This document shows positions 42,679 to 53,460 of a stretch of 64,000 nucleotides of DNA, piece by piece. Numbering within the stretch: position 1 is the first letter of the stretch; the number at the start of each line of letters is the position of its first letter. The translations under genes were made by a program, and so were the position numbers. The notes beneath the pieces are model-generated. The model worked only from the letters and a program-made list of their open reading frames with translations. It was not told where the DNA came from and made no database searches. The DNA lies in assembly GCA_015243575.1 (NCBI GenBank), contig CP042469.1, forward strand, positions 1,950,929-2,014,928. The letters run 5' to 3'. The stretch is from Clostridiales bacterium (GTDB lineage: Bacteria; Bacillota; Clostridia; Peptostreptococcales; Anaerovoracaceae).

Positions 42679-43400
42679 TGTTCCGCCTCCTTTTCAGCAA
42701 GTAGTGTTCCCACCTCTTCTACGATGGCCTGCGCAATCTGCTTCTTAGTAGAGTAGCAATCGTAATTTCCATCAGGCTTGAGCAGGTAACCAACATGCTG
42801 ATCCTCCGTAATATCTGACAGATCATTCGCCAGCACCATATCACATTGATTTTGATGTAAAAGCTTTAGAGCAGTGTCGATAAGAACCGGTTTTTCGACG
42901 TTACTCAAAAGTTTAAAACCGACCAGAATCGTATTTCTGTCAAGCTTCTTAATTTCGCCAATGACCTTGGGTGTTCTCGTGAGCAAAATGGCCAGATCCT
43001 CAATTTGAGAGCTAATCTTTCCTTCTCCTCCAGAGAAAAGAGGAGCAGCTTCCTGTCCTGAGCGAATGGCTCCTACCGTCGTAACCTGCTTGACCATATA
43101 GTCACTGACAGCCATGGCATGGATCACAGCGTCAATCTTTTCAGTGGTGAGCAGTCTTGTCAGCTCATCCAGTAAGCCTGAAACACCCGCCACTCTGACA
43201 ACTTCCACACGGCTGTCCTCTGGAACTATTGTATTTCTATCGCAGAGGTAATAGATTTTGCCGATCTGTATCTTATTAGACTCTAGAAACGAATTTGCAA
43301 CAGTAAGACCCAATCTTCCGGAAGAAAAGTTTGAGATAACTCTGACCTCGTCGATCTTCTCAGAAGTGCCTCCTGCTGTAATCAGTATATTCCTTACCAT
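42675..43400 (-). CDS. coaB: Phosphopantothenate-cysteine ligase (stand-alone CoaB)
   Basis: 241 residues. It joins 4-phosphopantothenate and cysteine; the monofunctional CoaB class uses ATP or CTP. The start ILITAGGTSEKIDEVRVISN and AVSDYM are conserved, and GFKLLSN occupies the family's GFxxE-like late motif. It overlaps the lipid kinase gene by 7 nt and coaC by 4 nt. Confidence 0.92.
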   Translation of the reverse strand: MVRNILITAGGTSEKIDEVRVISNFSSGRLGLTVANSFLESNKIQIGKIYYLCDRNTIVPEDSRVEVVRVAGVSGLLDELTRLLTTEKIDAVIHAMAVSDYMVKQVTTVGAIRSGQEAAPLFSGGEGKISSQIEDLAILLTRTPKVIGEIKKLDRNTILVGFKLLSNVEKPVLIDTALKLLHQNQCDMVLANDLSDITEDQHVGYLLKPDGNYDCYSTKKQIAQAIVEEVGTLLAEKEAEQ

Positions 43401-44308
43401 TTTGCACCTTCCATGTTGCTAAACAGTGTGTTGATTCGAAACTTTTTGGGAATCACCTCAATTTCAAGGGGGAAATCTGCTCCCTTTTCCCCATCAACAT
43501 CGGTTCCAACATTTTGATCCGATTCTACGTACAATTTCTTCGTTTGAAAAAATACAACGTTTTTATTTTCAGTATGCTGGCCTGTCATAACATTGATGAG
43601 TAGTGGAGCCAAGTCACGAATCGGCATTTCCTTGAACAGCATAACGTCAAGCAAACCATCGTTGACTTCGGCCATGGGTGCAATTCTTTTGAATCCTCCT
43701 GCAGACCTTCCGTTCATTACCAGCATAAAGTAAATTTTGTCTTCCGCAGTATAAGCATCACTGGTAATTTTAACATGAATCGGCTTTAGATTGGGGATTT
43801 CACTTACACCCTTTAAGTAATAGGAAATGACACCCAGAGTATTTTTAATGTTGGGATCAGTCTTCTGACTCACATCCACCAGAAAACCCATAGCCGCAAC
43901 ATTGACAAAGTACCGATCGTTGACTTTACCGATATCGGTGCAGGTATATCGTTCTTCAAGCGCGATTTTAACCATGCTGTCGATATCATGAGGCAAGTCG
44001 AAATAATATGCAAAATCATTGGCGGTCCCCGATGGAAAAATTGCGATAGGCAGATCAATCTTGTGTTCCAGCATGGTATTGATCAATACATTGATCGTTC
44101 CGTCTCCACCGGCAGCGATAACCTTCCGATATTCCTTCGGATTGAGATCTCTCATAACTTCATTGAGGATCCCTTTACGATCGGCTCTGACCGGCACAAC
44201 ATAAAGCTTTCGCTTTTGAAACTTTTCAATGATCAGATCCAGATTGTTTTTAAATAAACCGTTTCCCGCATGCGGATTATAAAACAGAAGAACTTTGTTC
44301 TTTTTCAC
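43394..44308 (-). CDS. Diacylglycerol/lipid kinase family protein (YegS/DgkB)
   Basis: 304 residues with an N-terminal DAGK catalytic domain: YNPHAGNGLF, the nucleotide loop GGDGTINVLINTM and FPSGTANDFAYY. A C-terminal beta domain follows (NGRSAGGFKR). Members phosphorylate diacylglycerol or other lipids at the membrane. Overlaps folC by 32 nt. The lipid substrate is not determined; DgkB-type diacylglycerol recycling is the simplest view. Confidence 0.88.
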   Translation of the reverse strand: MKKNKVLLFYNPHAGNGLFKNNLDLIIEKFQKRKLYVVPVRADRKGILNEVMRDLNPKEYRKVIAAGGDGTINVLINTMLEHKIDLPIAIFPSGTANDFAYYFDLPHDIDSMVKIALEERYTCTDIGKVNDRYFVNVAAMGFLVDVSQKTDPNIKNTLGVISYYLKGVSEIPNLKPIHVKITSDAYTAEDKIYFMLVMNGRSAGGFKRIAPMAEVNDGLLDVMLFKEMPIRDLAPLLINVMTGQHTENKNVVFFQTKKLYVESDQNVGTDVDGEKGADFPLEIEVIPKKFRINTLFSNMEGAKW

Positions 44309-45593
44309 GGCTTAATATCCCCCTAACCTTCCCAATTAAATAAAGAGAGCCGGCAAACAGAATAACATCATATTGATCCAAACCGGCGGCGTATCTGCAA
44401 GCCTCCTCCGGATCAGATACAGCAGTACACTGTTTTCCTGCTTTCCGAAGCGCTTCACACAATACCGAGGCAGCCAGCTTCCGTGGGCTGTCCGGTTCTG
44501 TTGCAATAAACTCATCCGTTATTAATCCAAAGAGCTCAACCAGCTTGTCAATTTTTTTGTCAGCCAGCATTCCCGCAACCATGAGAATTTTCTCTTTTGG
44601 GAAATGCTCCTTTACTGCCATCGCTAAAGCTGCGGCTCCTGCTTCATTATGAGCTCCATCAATAATGATATAGGGATTGGTGCTCATGATCTCAAAGCGA
44701 CCGGCCTGTTTTGCCCTCAGAAAACCCAGATAGGTTTTCTCTTTATCCAGATGAATTCGTTTTTCTTTTTTTAATACTTCAAGAACGGTAAGTGCACAGA
44801 TCGCATTCCCAATCTGATGCATGCCCAGCATGGAGATGGTCAGCCCTTCGTAGGAAGTGCCATGGACTATGGCATCAAACGTATAACCAGAGCTTTTTTT
44901 CTCTCTGATCTGATACACCGCATCCGCTGCATTGTATACCGGTGCTCCCTTGCCCGCAGCGATTTCCAGGATTGCGCCTCTTGCAGCTTCATCATCTACG
45001 AGAAGAATCACTGGAACGCCAGGTTTGATAATACCTGCTTTTTGGATTGCAATCTTCTCCAGTGTATCCCCCAGATATTCTGTGTGATCAAAGGAGATGG
45101 AGGTAATCACTGATGCAGCAGGTCTGCTCATCATATTTGTGGAATCTCCAATGCCTCCAAGGCCGACCTCTAGAACTAGAAAGTCCATCTCTTGTTCAGA
45201 GAAATAGAGGAAGGCGATTGCAGTAATCAGTTCGAATTCCGTAGGGGATTCCATCCCCTCCTGTAGCATTTGATCAACCTTTTCCAGCGTCATCTTCGTA
45301 TAGCGGGTTAAATCTTCCTCCGAGATTTCAGCGCCGTCAAATTCAATTCTTTCCGTAAAGCGCTCCAAAAACGGAGAGGTGTAAAGACCTGTCCTATAGC
45401 CGTTTTCCCGAAGCACAGAATAAAGGTATCTGCAAACAGATCCTTTTCCGTTTGTTCCTGCTACATGAATAACATTCATGTGCTCTTGCGGATTGCCGAG
45501 CAGCTCCATCAGTCTCCTCATTCGTTCCAAGCCGAGCCGGCTTCCGAATTTCTGGAAACTGTGAATCTTATCCAGCGTTTCTTGATAGGTCAT
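44277..45593 (-). CDS. folC: Folylpolyglutamate synthase / dihydrofolate synthase
   Basis: 438 residues from ATG 45593 (AAGGAT upstream; a longer frame reaches 45671). An ATP-dependent Mur-ligase-like enzyme that adds glutamate to (dihydro)folate. Markers are VAGTNGKGSVCRYLY (P-loop), TSPFLERFTERI, SFDHTEYLGDTLE and IDGAHNEAGAAAL. It is 117 nt after valS, a common pairing in Bacillota. Confidence 0.94.
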   Translation of the reverse strand: MTYQETLDKIHSFQKFGSRLGLERMRRLMELLGNPQEHMNVIHVAGTNGKGSVCRYLYSVLRENGYRTGLYTSPFLERFTERIEFDGAEISEEDLTRYTKMTLEKVDQMLQEGMESPTEFELITAIAFLYFSEQEMDFLVLEVGLGGIGDSTNMMSRPAASVITSISFDHTEYLGDTLEKIAIQKAGIIKPGVPVILLVDDEAARGAILEIAAGKGAPVYNAADAVYQIREKKSSGYTFDAIVHGTSYEGLTISMLGMHQIGNAICALTVLEVLKKEKRIHLDKEKTYLGFLRAKQAGRFEIMSTNPYIIIDGAHNEAGAAALAMAVKEHFPKEKILMVAGMLADKKIDKLVELFGLITDEFIATEPDSPRKLAASVLCEALRKAGKQCTAVSDPEEACRYAAGLDQYDVILFAGSLYLIGKVRGILSREKEQSSSVL

Positions 45594-45710
45594 TCTTCTA
45601 TCCTTTTTGAACGTATGATTCAGCGAAACTCCGATCAAATCAATCCTATGATTCATAAAGATTAAAATCATCGGTGTTTCCCTGTTCTTTTCTTAAAATA
45701 CTTCTTTAGG

Positions 45711-48410
45711 CTACAGCTTTTTTTCCACCAACTGCAGGCGTTCCGTTACCTTAACGAGCATATCTTCATATTTCTGAAGCTTCTCCCTCTCGTCTTCAAT
45801 CACCTTTGCAGGCGCTTTGCTGACAAAGCCTTCGTTGGCAAGTTTTCCGCTGATTCTGGCGACTTCTCCGGTAAGCCTTGTCGTTTCCTTTTGAAGACGC
45901 TCGTATTCTGCTTTATAATCCAACAAATCATCCAGTGGAATATATATTTCCACATTACCGATCACCGCAGACATCACCTCTTCCGGCACCTGTGTTTTGT
46001 CAGTAGTGAAGTGAATTTCTGTAATATTAGCGAGGCTCTTGATGTAACGTTCGCCGCCCTTGATATCTTCCATTTCTCTTCCTGAGGAAAGAATCACTGC
46101 ACGCAGCTTTCTTGAAGGAGCCGCCTCCGCTTCCGCACGAATATTTCTGATGCTGCGGATCGCTTCCATAGCAAGCTCCAGCTTCTTCACTTCCGCGTCG
46201 AAGGTCAGCGCACTGTCGTAAATCGGCCAGCTTTCCTTGATCAGGAAGCCTGCATCAGTACCTGCAGCATCTGCACTAGCTGAATTTGTCTTCGGCAGGA
46301 AGCTCCAAATTTCTTCTGTAATAAAAGGCATGAACGGATGCAGCAGCTTCAACATATCTTTCAGCGCTCTCACAAGCACATACCTAGCGACCTTCTTGTC
46401 CTCTTCATCATCACCGTATAGTCTGCCCTTGACCAGTTCAATGTACCAGTCGCAGTATTCGTTCCAGATCAGCTCGTATGCCTTCTGGGCTGCCAGGGAG
46501 AGTTCAAACTTATCCATATTGGCAGTGGCTTCTTTGACTGCTTCGTTTACCTTGGCAAGAATCCATTTATCTTCATCCTTTAAAGCAAGGCCGGAAGCGT
46601 CGTTTGCAATCTCTTTGAAGTTACCTTCTTCATCTTGAAGATTCATGATCACAAATCGCGATGCATTCCAAAGTTTGTTTGCAAAGTTTCTGCTGGACTC
46701 AAGCTTATCGGTCTTAAATCTCATGTCATTTCCTGCGGTGATTCCCGTCATCAGCATAAAACGCAGCGCATCTGCTCCGAACTGATCGATGATTTCCAGC
46801 GGATCAACTCCGTTTCCGAGAGATTTGCTCATCTTACGGCCTTCTGCATCACGGACCAAGCCGTGAACATAGACGTATTTAAAAGGCACTTCCCCCATGA
46901 GTTCCAGACTGGAGAAAACCATTCTGACAACCCAGAAGAAGATGATATCGTAGCCTGTTACCAGTACGTCTGTCGGGAAGAAATACTTCAGATCTTCCGT
47001 TTGTTCAGGCCAACCAAGAGTCGAAAAAGGCCACAAAGCAGAGCTGAACCAAGTGTCCAGCACATCCTCATCCTGTTTGAGGTTTGTGCTCCCGCATTTG
47101 GTGCAGGTTTTAGGTGCTTCTGCGGAAACGATCATCTCGCCGCAATCCTGGCAATAGTAGGCTGGAATTCGGTGTCCCCACCAAAGCTGTCTGGAAATAC
47201 ACCAGTCTCTGATATTCTCAAGCCAGTGAAGATAAATCTTCTCAAAACGCTCCGGTACATGGACCAGATCCTTTGTTTTAGCCGCTTCTATTGCAGGTTG
47301 TGCCAATTCGTGCATTTTAACAAACCACTGATCTGACAGCATCGGTTCGATTACTGTATCACAACGATAACAACCGCCGATGGGGATGATCTTATCCTCG
47401 ACCTTCACCAGATAACCGGCCTCTTCCAGATCCTTGACCCATGCCTTTCTGCAGTCAAAGCGATTCATTCCCTCATATTTACCTGCCAGCTTATTCATAG
47501 ACGCGTCAGCATTGATACAGGAAGGACTTTCAAGATTGTGACGTTCTCCCACTTCAAAATCGTTGGGGTCATGAGCCGGCGTAATTTTAACAGCACCGGT
47601 TCCCTTTTCCGGATCAGGATAGGAGTCGGCAATGACAGGAATTTCGGTTCCAACCAAAGGAATAATGACATTCTTTCCTACCAGATCCTTGTATCGTTCG
47701 TCATCGGGATGGACAGCGATTGCAACATCACCGAACATGGTTTCCGGTCTGGAGGTGGCAACGGTGATCCCTTCGCCTCCGTCTGCGCCCGGATATCTGA
47801 AATAATAGTACTTTCCGGTTTTATCTTCGTGCTCCACCTCAGCATCCGACAGTGAGGTTCCGCAGCTGGGGCACCAGTTGATCAGACGGTTTCCTCTATA
47901 GATCAAACCTTTATTATAGAGCTTAATAAATGTATCGATGACCGCCTTGTTACATCCTTCATCCATGGTAAAGCGTTCCCGCTCCCAATCGCAGGAATTT
48001 CCAAGCTTTCTGACCTGCTCTGTAATCTTGCCTCCATAAACCGCTTTCCACTCCCAAGCTCTCTTCAGAAATTCTTCTCTTCCCAGCTCTTCCTTGGTGA
48101 TTCCCTCTTCTGTTCTGATCTTGTCAGCAACCTTAACCTCAGTAGCGATACTGGCATGATCCGTTCCGGGAAGCCAAAGCGCACTGAAGCCCTGCATTCT
48201 CTTCCAACGTGTCAGGACGTCCTGCAGAGTCTGATCCAGGGCATGGCCCATATGCAGCTGCCCGGTAATATTCGGCGGGGGCATAACGATGGTGAAAGGC
48301 TTCTTATCAGGATCCCTTTCCGCTCTAAATGCGCCGCTTTTTTCCCAGGTCTCATAGATTCTATCCTCAAAATCTTTGGGATTGTACGTTTTAGCCAGAT
48401 TCTTTTCCAT
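45711..48410 (-). CDS. valS: Valyl-tRNA synthetase
   Basis: 899 residues, class I. HIGH-type [14 protein letters not shown] near residue 44 and KMSKS in [11 protein letters not shown] near residue 525. The editing (CP1) domain lies between them. A zinc-ribbon CQDC...CTKC and the C-terminal coiled-coil tRNA arm (about residues 835-899) are present. There are only 14 nt between larC and valS, so no T-box leader precedes it, unlike many Bacillota valS genes; it appears to depend on the upstream operon promoter or an unseen internal one. Confidence 0.97.
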   Translation of the reverse strand: MEKNLAKTYNPKDFEDRIYETWEKSGAFRAERDPDKKPFTIVMPPPNITGQLHMGHALDQTLQDVLTRWKRMQGFSALWLPGTDHASIATEVKVADKIRTEEGITKEELGREEFLKRAWEWKAVYGGKITEQVRKLGNSCDWERERFTMDEGCNKAVIDTFIKLYNKGLIYRGNRLINWCPSCGTSLSDAEVEHEDKTGKYYYFRYPGADGGEGITVATSRPETMFGDVAIAVHPDDERYKDLVGKNVIIPLVGTEIPVIADSYPDPEKGTGAVKITPAHDPNDFEVGERHNLESPSCINADASMNKLAGKYEGMNRFDCRKAWVKDLEEAGYLVKVEDKIIPIGGCYRCDTVIEPMLSDQWFVKMHELAQPAIEAAKTKDLVHVPERFEKIYLHWLENIRDWCISRQLWWGHRIPAYYCQDCGEMIVSAEAPKTCTKCGSTNLKQDEDVLDTWFSSALWPFSTLGWPEQTEDLKYFFPTDVLVTGYDIIFFWVVRMVFSSLELMGEVPFKYVYVHGLVRDAEGRKMSKSLGNGVDPLEIIDQFGADALRFMLMTGITAGNDMRFKTDKLESSRNFANKLWNASRFVIMNLQDEEGNFKEIANDASGLALKDEDKWILAKVNEAVKEATANMDKFELSLAAQKAYELIWNEYCDWYIELVKGRLYGDDEEDKKVARYVLVRALKDMLKLLHPFMPFITEEIWSFLPKTNSASADAAGTDAGFLIKESWPIYDSALTFDAEVKKLELAMEAIRSIRNIRAEAEAAPSRKLRAVILSSGREMEDIKGGERYIKSLANITEIHFTTDKTQVPEEVMSAVIGNVEIYIPLDDLLDYKAEYERLQKETTRLTGEVARISGKLANEGFVSKAPAKVIEDEREKLQKYEDMLVKVTERLQLVEKKL

Positions 48411-48424
48411 AGTGACACCTCTTA

Positions 48425-49774
48425 TTATTTCATAAACTTCATTTTTACGATTTCATAAACTTCATTCAACGAAAGATTCTTCTCTGCAGCAATTTTTGCG
48501 CAATCTTCATATTCCGGCTGGACTCGCTCCAGCCCGGAGACGCTAACCAATTTCACACGCACCTCTCCAAGCTCCGTTTGAACGGTACTAATTTTTCGAT
48601 CAAGAGTAATCCGCTCTGTTTCCCGAATGCGGATCCCTATGGTGGCGGTTTCTTTGAAGATAAGCTCGGACAGTTTCTCCGAATCCTCTTTTTTGCAAAT
48701 CACTGATAACATCGTTGCAGGCCGGTTCTTTTTCATCTGAATCGGTGTGAAATATGCATCCAGCGCACCTGCATTCAAGAGCCGTTCTGCGGTATATCCT
48801 AAAGCCTCACCGCTGGTATTATCGATATTGGTCTCCATCAGGATCACCTGATCCCGAAGTTTGCCATCCTTTTCAATGGATCTTGTTCCCAGAATGGCCC
48901 GAAGGGCATTCAATCTTCCGGTGTCTGTTTTTCCAAAGCCGTAGCCCACCGATTCAACCAGCATTTCCGGCATTTTGCCGCAGCCTTCCGTTATGGTCTT
49001 CAAGATTCCAAATCCAGTTGGCGTAACCAGTTCTGCCTGAATATCCTCCGTCACAATAGATATTCCGCTGCCGCCCAGCATTTTGATCACCGCCGGTACC
49101 GGTACCGGAAGTCTGCCGTGTCTGCAGTGAATAAAACCCTGACCTTCATGTACTGGTGAGCAATATATTTTATCGACCTGAAGCATGTCGATACAGATAG
49201 CAGCCCCGACGATGTCAACAATGGAGTCGATTGCCCCTACCTCATGAAAATGAACCTCTTCCACCGTTTTTCCGTGTACTGCAGCTTCCGCTTTGGCGAT
49301 TTCCGTAAACACTGCAATGGCTATTTCCTTAGCCCTCTGACTGATTTCGCTGGACTGGATGATATGGCTGATGTCACCCAAGCTTCTTTCCCTGTTGTCA
49401 TGGCCGTGACTGTGCTCAAGGTCACAATCAGCATGATCACTGTGGCCATGGCCGTGGCTATGATCATGGCTGTTTTGATGCTTGCCATTTTCATCACGAC
49501 TGTGATTATGGCTATGATCGTGGTTGTGCCCATTACAAGGAATGTCTCCATGATCATGCACACATTCGGCTTCACCGTTGAGGCGCACCGTCACATCGGT
49601 TCCACTTATGGAAAAGCGGTTCACTTTTTTAATCTCTATCTGATAACCTTTGACTCCGAGCTTTGCGATCTCCTTAATTACGGCTTCCGGGTTCAGGCCG
49701 AGATCGATCAGCGCAGCGATGCTCATGTCGCCGCTAATTCCAGCAAAGCAGTCAAAATAAAGGATTCTTTCCAT
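48425..49774 (-). CDS. larC: Nickel-pincer cofactor nickel chelatase LarC
   Basis: 449 residues. LarC inserts Ni into the thiolated pyridinium mononucleotide, using CTP. It opens with [14 protein letters not shown], and later has [29 protein letters not shown] and a ferredoxin-like C-terminal half. A His/Asp-rich insert of ~60 residues (about 90-150) probably stores or delivers nickel. In Lactobacillus plantarum larC is split in two and read by frameshifting; here it is one uninterrupted gene. Confidence 0.95.
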   Translation of the reverse strand: MERILYFDCFAGISGDMSIAALIDLGLNPEAVIKEIAKLGVKGYQIEIKKVNRFSISGTDVTVRLNGEAECVHDHGDIPCNGHNHDHSHNHSRDENGKHQNSHDHSHGHGHSDHADCDLEHSHGHDNRERSLGDISHIIQSSEISQRAKEIAIAVFTEIAKAEAAVHGKTVEEVHFHEVGAIDSIVDIVGAAICIDMLQVDKIYCSPVHEGQGFIHCRHGRLPVPVPAVIKMLGGSGISIVTEDIQAELVTPTGFGILKTITEGCGKMPEMLVESVGYGFGKTDTGRLNALRAILGTRSIEKDGKLRDQVILMETNIDNTSGEALGYTAERLLNAGALDAYFTPIQMKKNRPATMLSVICKKEDSEKLSELIFKETATIGIRIRETERITLDRKISTVQTELGEVRVKLVSVSGLERVQPEYEDCAKIAAEKNLSLNEVYEIVKMKFMK

Positions 49775-49795
49775 TCCAATCTCCTACATGCAATT

Positions 49796-50542
49796 TTACA
49801 ATTGATTGATTTTTGCGGCCAGATGGCCTGCTCCAAAGCCGTTGTCAATATTAACGACAGCAACGCCTGCTGCACAGCTGTTAAGCATGGTCAGCAATGC
49901 TGAAATGCCTCCAAAGTTTGCTCCATATCCGACACTGGTTGGTATGGCTATGACAGGCTTGTCCACAAGACCGCCCACCACACTGGCAAGCGCTCCCTCC
50001 ATCCCCGCTGCAACAATGACCACATTGGCAGCCCGAATTCGATCCAGCTTGCTGAACAATCTGTGGATTCCTGCAACACCTACATCATAGATCCGATCCA
50101 CTTTATTTCCCATCACTTCAGCGGTAAGCGCTGCCTCTTCCGCTACTGGAATGTCAGAGGTTCCAGCGGTAACCACTGCAATGATTTTATCCGAACGAAG
50201 AGTTTGATTTCTTTGGACAACAATCACCCTAGCCTCTGGATGATATATCGCCTCCGGAGCAACCTCCGTCACTTTGTCATAAACCTCCCTCGAAGCTCTT
50301 GTAGCCAAGATATTGGCATTGCTCTCCATCATCCTGTCCATGATGGCTGCCACCTGATCCGGAGTTTTCCCTTCACAATAGATCGTTTCGGGATGACCTG
50401 TACGAATATTCCTGTGTTCATCTATATTTGCAAACCCGATATCCTGAAAGGGCAATTCCTTCAGCTGCTCCACAGCCGCTGAAATGGATACCTCGCCCTT
50501 GGCTACCTTGTCTAAAATACTGGTTAAGTATGTTTGATCCAT
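49796..50542 (-). CDS. larB: Pyridinium-3,5-biscarboxylic acid mononucleotide synthase LarB
   Basis: 248 residues. LarB carboxylates and hydrolyses nicotinic acid adenine dinucleotide, the first step of the nickel-pincer cofactor. The C-terminal half is AIR-carboxylase (PurE)-like: TAGTSDIPVAEEAALTAE, VVAAGMEGALASVVGGL and IPTSVGYGANFGG. It lies between the transporter ATPase gene and larC. Confidence 0.95.
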   Translation of the reverse strand: MDQTYLTSILDKVAKGEVSISAAVEQLKELPFQDIGFANIDEHRNIRTGHPETIYCEGKTPDQVAAIMDRMMESNANILATRASREVYDKVTEVAPEAIYHPEARVIVVQRNQTLRSDKIIAVVTAGTSDIPVAEEAALTAEVMGNKVDRIYDVGVAGIHRLFSKLDRIRAANVVIVAAGMEGALASVVGGLVDKPVIAIPTSVGYGANFGGISALLTMLNSCAAGVAVVNIDNGFGAGHLAAKINQL

Positions 50543-50671
50543 GTTTCTTTCCCCTGTCCCCTTTCATTCCAGTGAATATCCGCATCTGGTAAGTCCTTCC
50601 ACACACAGAGTTTCAGAGTCACTGAGTACTAGAAAATTTTATATGATATCCGGTAAAATGTCAAAATATAT

Positions 50672-51397
50672 CTATTTTCTGATCTGCAGGCTAAGTGGGA
50701 GCTCCAATCCCGAACGATCCATCAACTTATCGTCAAGGAACAGCTCCATAGGTGCTCCATCAGCAATTATTTCTCCCCGGCTCATGATGATAACTCTGTC
50801 ACAGAGATCAAGTACCAGATCCAGATCGTGGGTCGCAATCAATTTTGTATGGGGCAATTTTTCCATGGCCAAAATGAAGTTTCTTCTGCTCTTGGGATCC
50901 AGATAGGAGCTGGGTTCGTCGAGAAGCAATACTTCCGGATTCATAGCCAACACAGCGGCGATCGCAACGTTTCGTTTTTCTCCGCCCGAAAGCTTGTGAG
51001 GTGCCCTGTCTTTAAGATGTCCGATCTTCATGATTTCTAACGCGGTATCGGCCATCACCGTTATTTTTTCCGGTGGATAGCCGAAGTTTCTAGGGCCGAA
51101 TGAAATGTCATCATATACCCTGGCCATAAATAGCTGATCATCTGGGTTTTGAAACACAAAACCGACCTTTTTGCGAATTTCTACTAAGGTCCCTTTTCCG
51201 ACTGCCGTACCATCGATCTCAATTTTCCCCTCCATCAGGTTATACAGCCCAACAATCAGTGCCAGCAAGGTTGACTTTCCTGCACCATTTGCTCCCACCA
51301 CTGCGACATTGGTTCCTTTTTGAATATCAATTGAGACATGATTCAATGCCCGGTGTCCGTCCGGGTAACAGAAACCGATATTTTTTATTGTTATCAC
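50672..51397 (-). CDS. cbiO: Nickel/cobalt ECF transporter ATPase CbiO
   Basis: 241 residues. ABC ATPase: Walker A GANGAGKST near residue 36, Q-loop FQNPDDQLF, signature LSGGEKRNVAIAAVLA, Walker B VLLLDEPSSYLDP, and H-loop ATHDLD. It couples ATP hydrolysis to uptake through CbiQ and CbiM encoded upstream. Since larB and larC follow, nickel is the likely cargo. Confidence 0.92.
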   Translation of the reverse strand: MITIKNIGFCYPDGHRALNHVSIDIQKGTNVAVVGANGAGKSTLLALIVGLYNLMEGKIEIDGTAVGKGTLVEIRKKVGFVFQNPDDQLFMARVYDDISFGPRNFGYPPEKITVMADTALEIMKIGHLKDRAPHKLSGGEKRNVAIAAVLAMNPEVLLLDEPSSYLDPKSRRNFILAMEKLPHTKLIATHDLDLVLDLCDRVIIMSRGEIIADGAPMELFLDDKLMDRSGLELPLSLQIRK

Positions 51398-51466
51398 ACC
51401 GGCACTCCTTCCATATCTTATATCTTCACCGCATTTCCGCAGTGATTCGCTTTGTATTATTGATTA

Positions 51467-52270
51467 TTATTGACCGAAAAGTCTTCCGACTATCAAACTG
51501 AAATTGCACCACCGTAAGATAAAAAAGCAAATGCAGAGTCCGAAACAGAATATCAGATCCGAGGTTCCTGCGTTGCGAGACCCCGCAAAATGATAATCAC
51601 CGTCAAAACCCCTGCATTTCATTGCGAGATAAACTCTTTCTGCCCGGCCATAGCTTCTCAGCAGAAGCTGGCCTAAAAAGGTTCCCATATGGTCAAGCGC
51701 TATTCCGTTCTGCCTGATGGATCTTAAATGATAAGCATTCATCATGCCAGATGCCTCAGATATCAGAATGGACAGATAGCGAACGGTCAGCATCAGCTGC
51801 ATGACGAAAATTTTGGGCACTCTGATTCTAACAAGCTGCCTTGCAAGCTGATCCATCGGTGTTGTAGCAACCATAATCAAAACAGCCATAACCGTAAGAA
51901 CTGTCTTAAGAAGAATGGACAGAAAGGATAGAAGGCCATAGGAAACAGGAATACCAATGAGTATGAATGCCGTCTCTCTGTCTAGAATGGGATTGGACAG
52001 GCCCGCAAAAAAAGAAAAAGGCAGTGCGATCAACAATCGTGAGAGCACTGATTTATATGGAATTTCTCCGATTGCCATCATCAGGATCGGATAGATAAAA
52101 AACGGAATCAATCCGCTGATTTGATGACGTTCAAAGGAGATTACAACCACCAGAAAAAAGATGGTTGTAATCATTTTTGCCATAGGATGGATCCGGTGAA
52201 GTACCGTAGACCCGTCCGACAGCTCCTCCAGAGACTGTATTTTATTGAGTGAATCCGTTAGCTTTGACAT
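51467..52270 (-). CDS. cbiQ: ECF transporter transmembrane component CbiQ
   Basis: 267 residues with about five or six hydrophobic helices and the cytoplasmic coupling motifs near the C-terminus (SYGRAERVYLAMKCRGFDG, the A-R-G type signature, with AERVYLAMKCRG the core). It links CbiO to the substrate-binding CbiM. Overlaps cbiM by 13 nt. Confidence 0.9.
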   Translation of the reverse strand: MSKLTDSLNKIQSLEELSDGSTVLHRIHPMAKMITTIFFLVVVISFERHQISGLIPFFIYPILMMAIGEIPYKSVLSRLLIALPFSFFAGLSNPILDRETAFILIGIPVSYGLLSFLSILLKTVLTVMAVLIMVATTPMDQLARQLVRIRVPKIFVMQLMLTVRYLSILISEASGMMNAYHLRSIRQNGIALDHMGTFLGQLLLRSYGRAERVYLAMKCRGFDGDYHFAGSRNAGTSDLIFCFGLCICFFILRWCNFSLIVGRLFGQ

Positions 52271-53271
52271 TTTACCTTCTTCTTCTTCGATCTTGTAATC
52301 AGATAGCCTGTCAGGGCTGCAAGTCCAAGAGTGATACTGCCTCCCACAATTCCTGAGACAGAGGTTCCGGCTGCAGCGCTTTCCTCACTTCCGCCCTTAA
52401 ACCCGTAATCCGGCAGAAATGCAAAGAGTTGCTGTATGCCTGCCGCCGTATTATGCGCGGCACTGTCAGATTCAAGTTCTGCCGTGCCTGCAACTCCCTC
52501 CATGGACCATTCCAGTCCGTCGGGGTTTCCGGATGCAAACAGGGAAACAAAACCGCCGATTACGATTGCAGCTGCCAAAAGAATAACAATGACCCTTTTG
52601 CTCTGCATCTTCGGGTTAGGGACCTCCTCATTGTATCCGTCAAGAAGCACGGGATTTGACTTTAATACAAAGCTGAGCACCGCAGCGGTTGCAATTCCCT
52701 CGCCAAGTCCGATTGCAAGGTGGATGGGCTGCATGAGCAGCACAAAGGATCCAAAGGGAAGCTCAGTAATCCCTGAAATCAGCGTCTCCAAAACCACAGC
52801 GAAAGCCCCCAGCTGCAAACCGACGACCACCGCCGAGATGGATGCAGCGCTTATCCTTTTTGCTGTAAAATTTTTATGAATCATTGCCTTATAAATAAAA
52901 GGATACGCTATGTAACATGCAAAAAATCCCATATTGAAAATATTACAGCCCAGCGCCAGCAAGCCTCCGTCAGCAAAGAACAGCGCCTGTATCAGTAGTA
53001 CTGCGGAAATAACCAGAAAAGCCGCATGAGGGCCCAATAAGGCGGCAAGCAGAATGCCTCCACCGATATGTCCGCTGGATCCTGTGGCAGGAATGGTGAA
53101 ATTAATCATCTGGCCTGCAAATACGAAGGCACCCATCACTCCCATTAAAGGAACTTTTTTATCATCCAGTTCTTCTTTTACTTTTTTTGCCGAATACCCG
53201 ATGGCTCCGGCACTCACTGCGAGCATTACGCCGCCTACCGCTGGCGTAATCAAAGCATCTGCCATATGCAT
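52258..53271 (-). CDS. cbiM: Nickel/cobalt ECF substrate-binding protein CbiM/NikM fused to PDGLE (CbiN-like) domain
   Basis: 337 residues from ATG 53271 (GGGAG eight bases upstream). This start gives Met-His-Met, keeping the N-terminal His2 that with the amino terminus binds Ni2+ or Co2+ in the family; a GTG three codons earlier would mask it. Seven or so helices form CbiM (residues ~1-215). After a linker there is a two-helix tail with the motif NPDGLEWS (about residues 250-330), the PDGLE domain replacing separate CbiN/NikN. First gene of the 11-gene operon. Confidence 0.92.
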   Translation of the reverse strand: MHMADALITPAVGGVMLAVSAGAIGYSAKKVKEELDDKKVPLMGVMGAFVFAGQMINFTIPATGSSGHIGGGILLAALLGPHAAFLVISAVLLIQALFFADGGLLALGCNIFNMGFFACYIAYPFIYKAMIHKNFTAKRISAASISAVVVGLQLGAFAVVLETLISGITELPFGSFVLLMQPIHLAIGLGEGIATAAVLSFVLKSNPVLLDGYNEEVPNPKMQSKRVIVILLAAAIVIGGFVSLFASGNPDGLEWSMEGVAGTAELESDSAAHNTAAGIQQLFAFLPDYGFKGGSEESAAAGTSVSGIVGGSITLGLAALTGYLITRSKKKKVKCQS

Positions 53272-53453
53272 ACTTGACACTCCCTTTCTTTACAACAAAA
53301 AATACCATGGGGACAGGAGCCTGTTTCAACAGCTCAGCTAATCGCCTTCATGGCACGGGTCTTTCCGGAAAAAGCGTATTTTCAAATACTCGTTTTGCGT
53401 GGGGAAAGATTCCACTTGCAAAATACTTGGAGTGCCTTCATGACACTTAATTA
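53272..53453 (-). ncRNA. Structured leader of the cbiM operon, candidate riboswitch or attenuator
   Basis: About 180 nt from the predicted start to the cbiM codon. In 5' to 3' order on the minus strand: a hairpin GTGTC-ATGAA-GGCAC (53446-53432); a 10-bp bulged helix (53423-53393) whose loop TCTTTCC is complementary to GGAAAGA at 53366-53360, a possible 7-bp pseudoknot; a GTATT/AATAC tetraloop hairpin (53389-53376); and a closed domain (53355-53303) with a 7-bp base stem followed by six U residues. The first hairpin sequence recurs at 53356-53342. It lacks the conserved cobalamin riboswitch core. Confidence 0.55.
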
Positions 53454-53460
53454 CAACATG

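Noticed and set aside
48411-48424. T-box leader for valS
   Set aside because: Only 14 bases separate larC and valS, and no T-box motif (TGGNACCGCG-like) is seen at the larC end.
49244-49903. 219-codon open frame opposite larC/larB, rich in Val, Met and Ile
   Set aside because: It is the antisense reading of the His/Asp-rich LarC region (CAT/GAT codons read as ATG/GTG/ATC). It has no ribosome site and no domain.
53272-53453. Cobalamin riboswitch upstream of cbiM
   Set aside because: The conserved GCCACTG and B12-box elements are absent from the leader.
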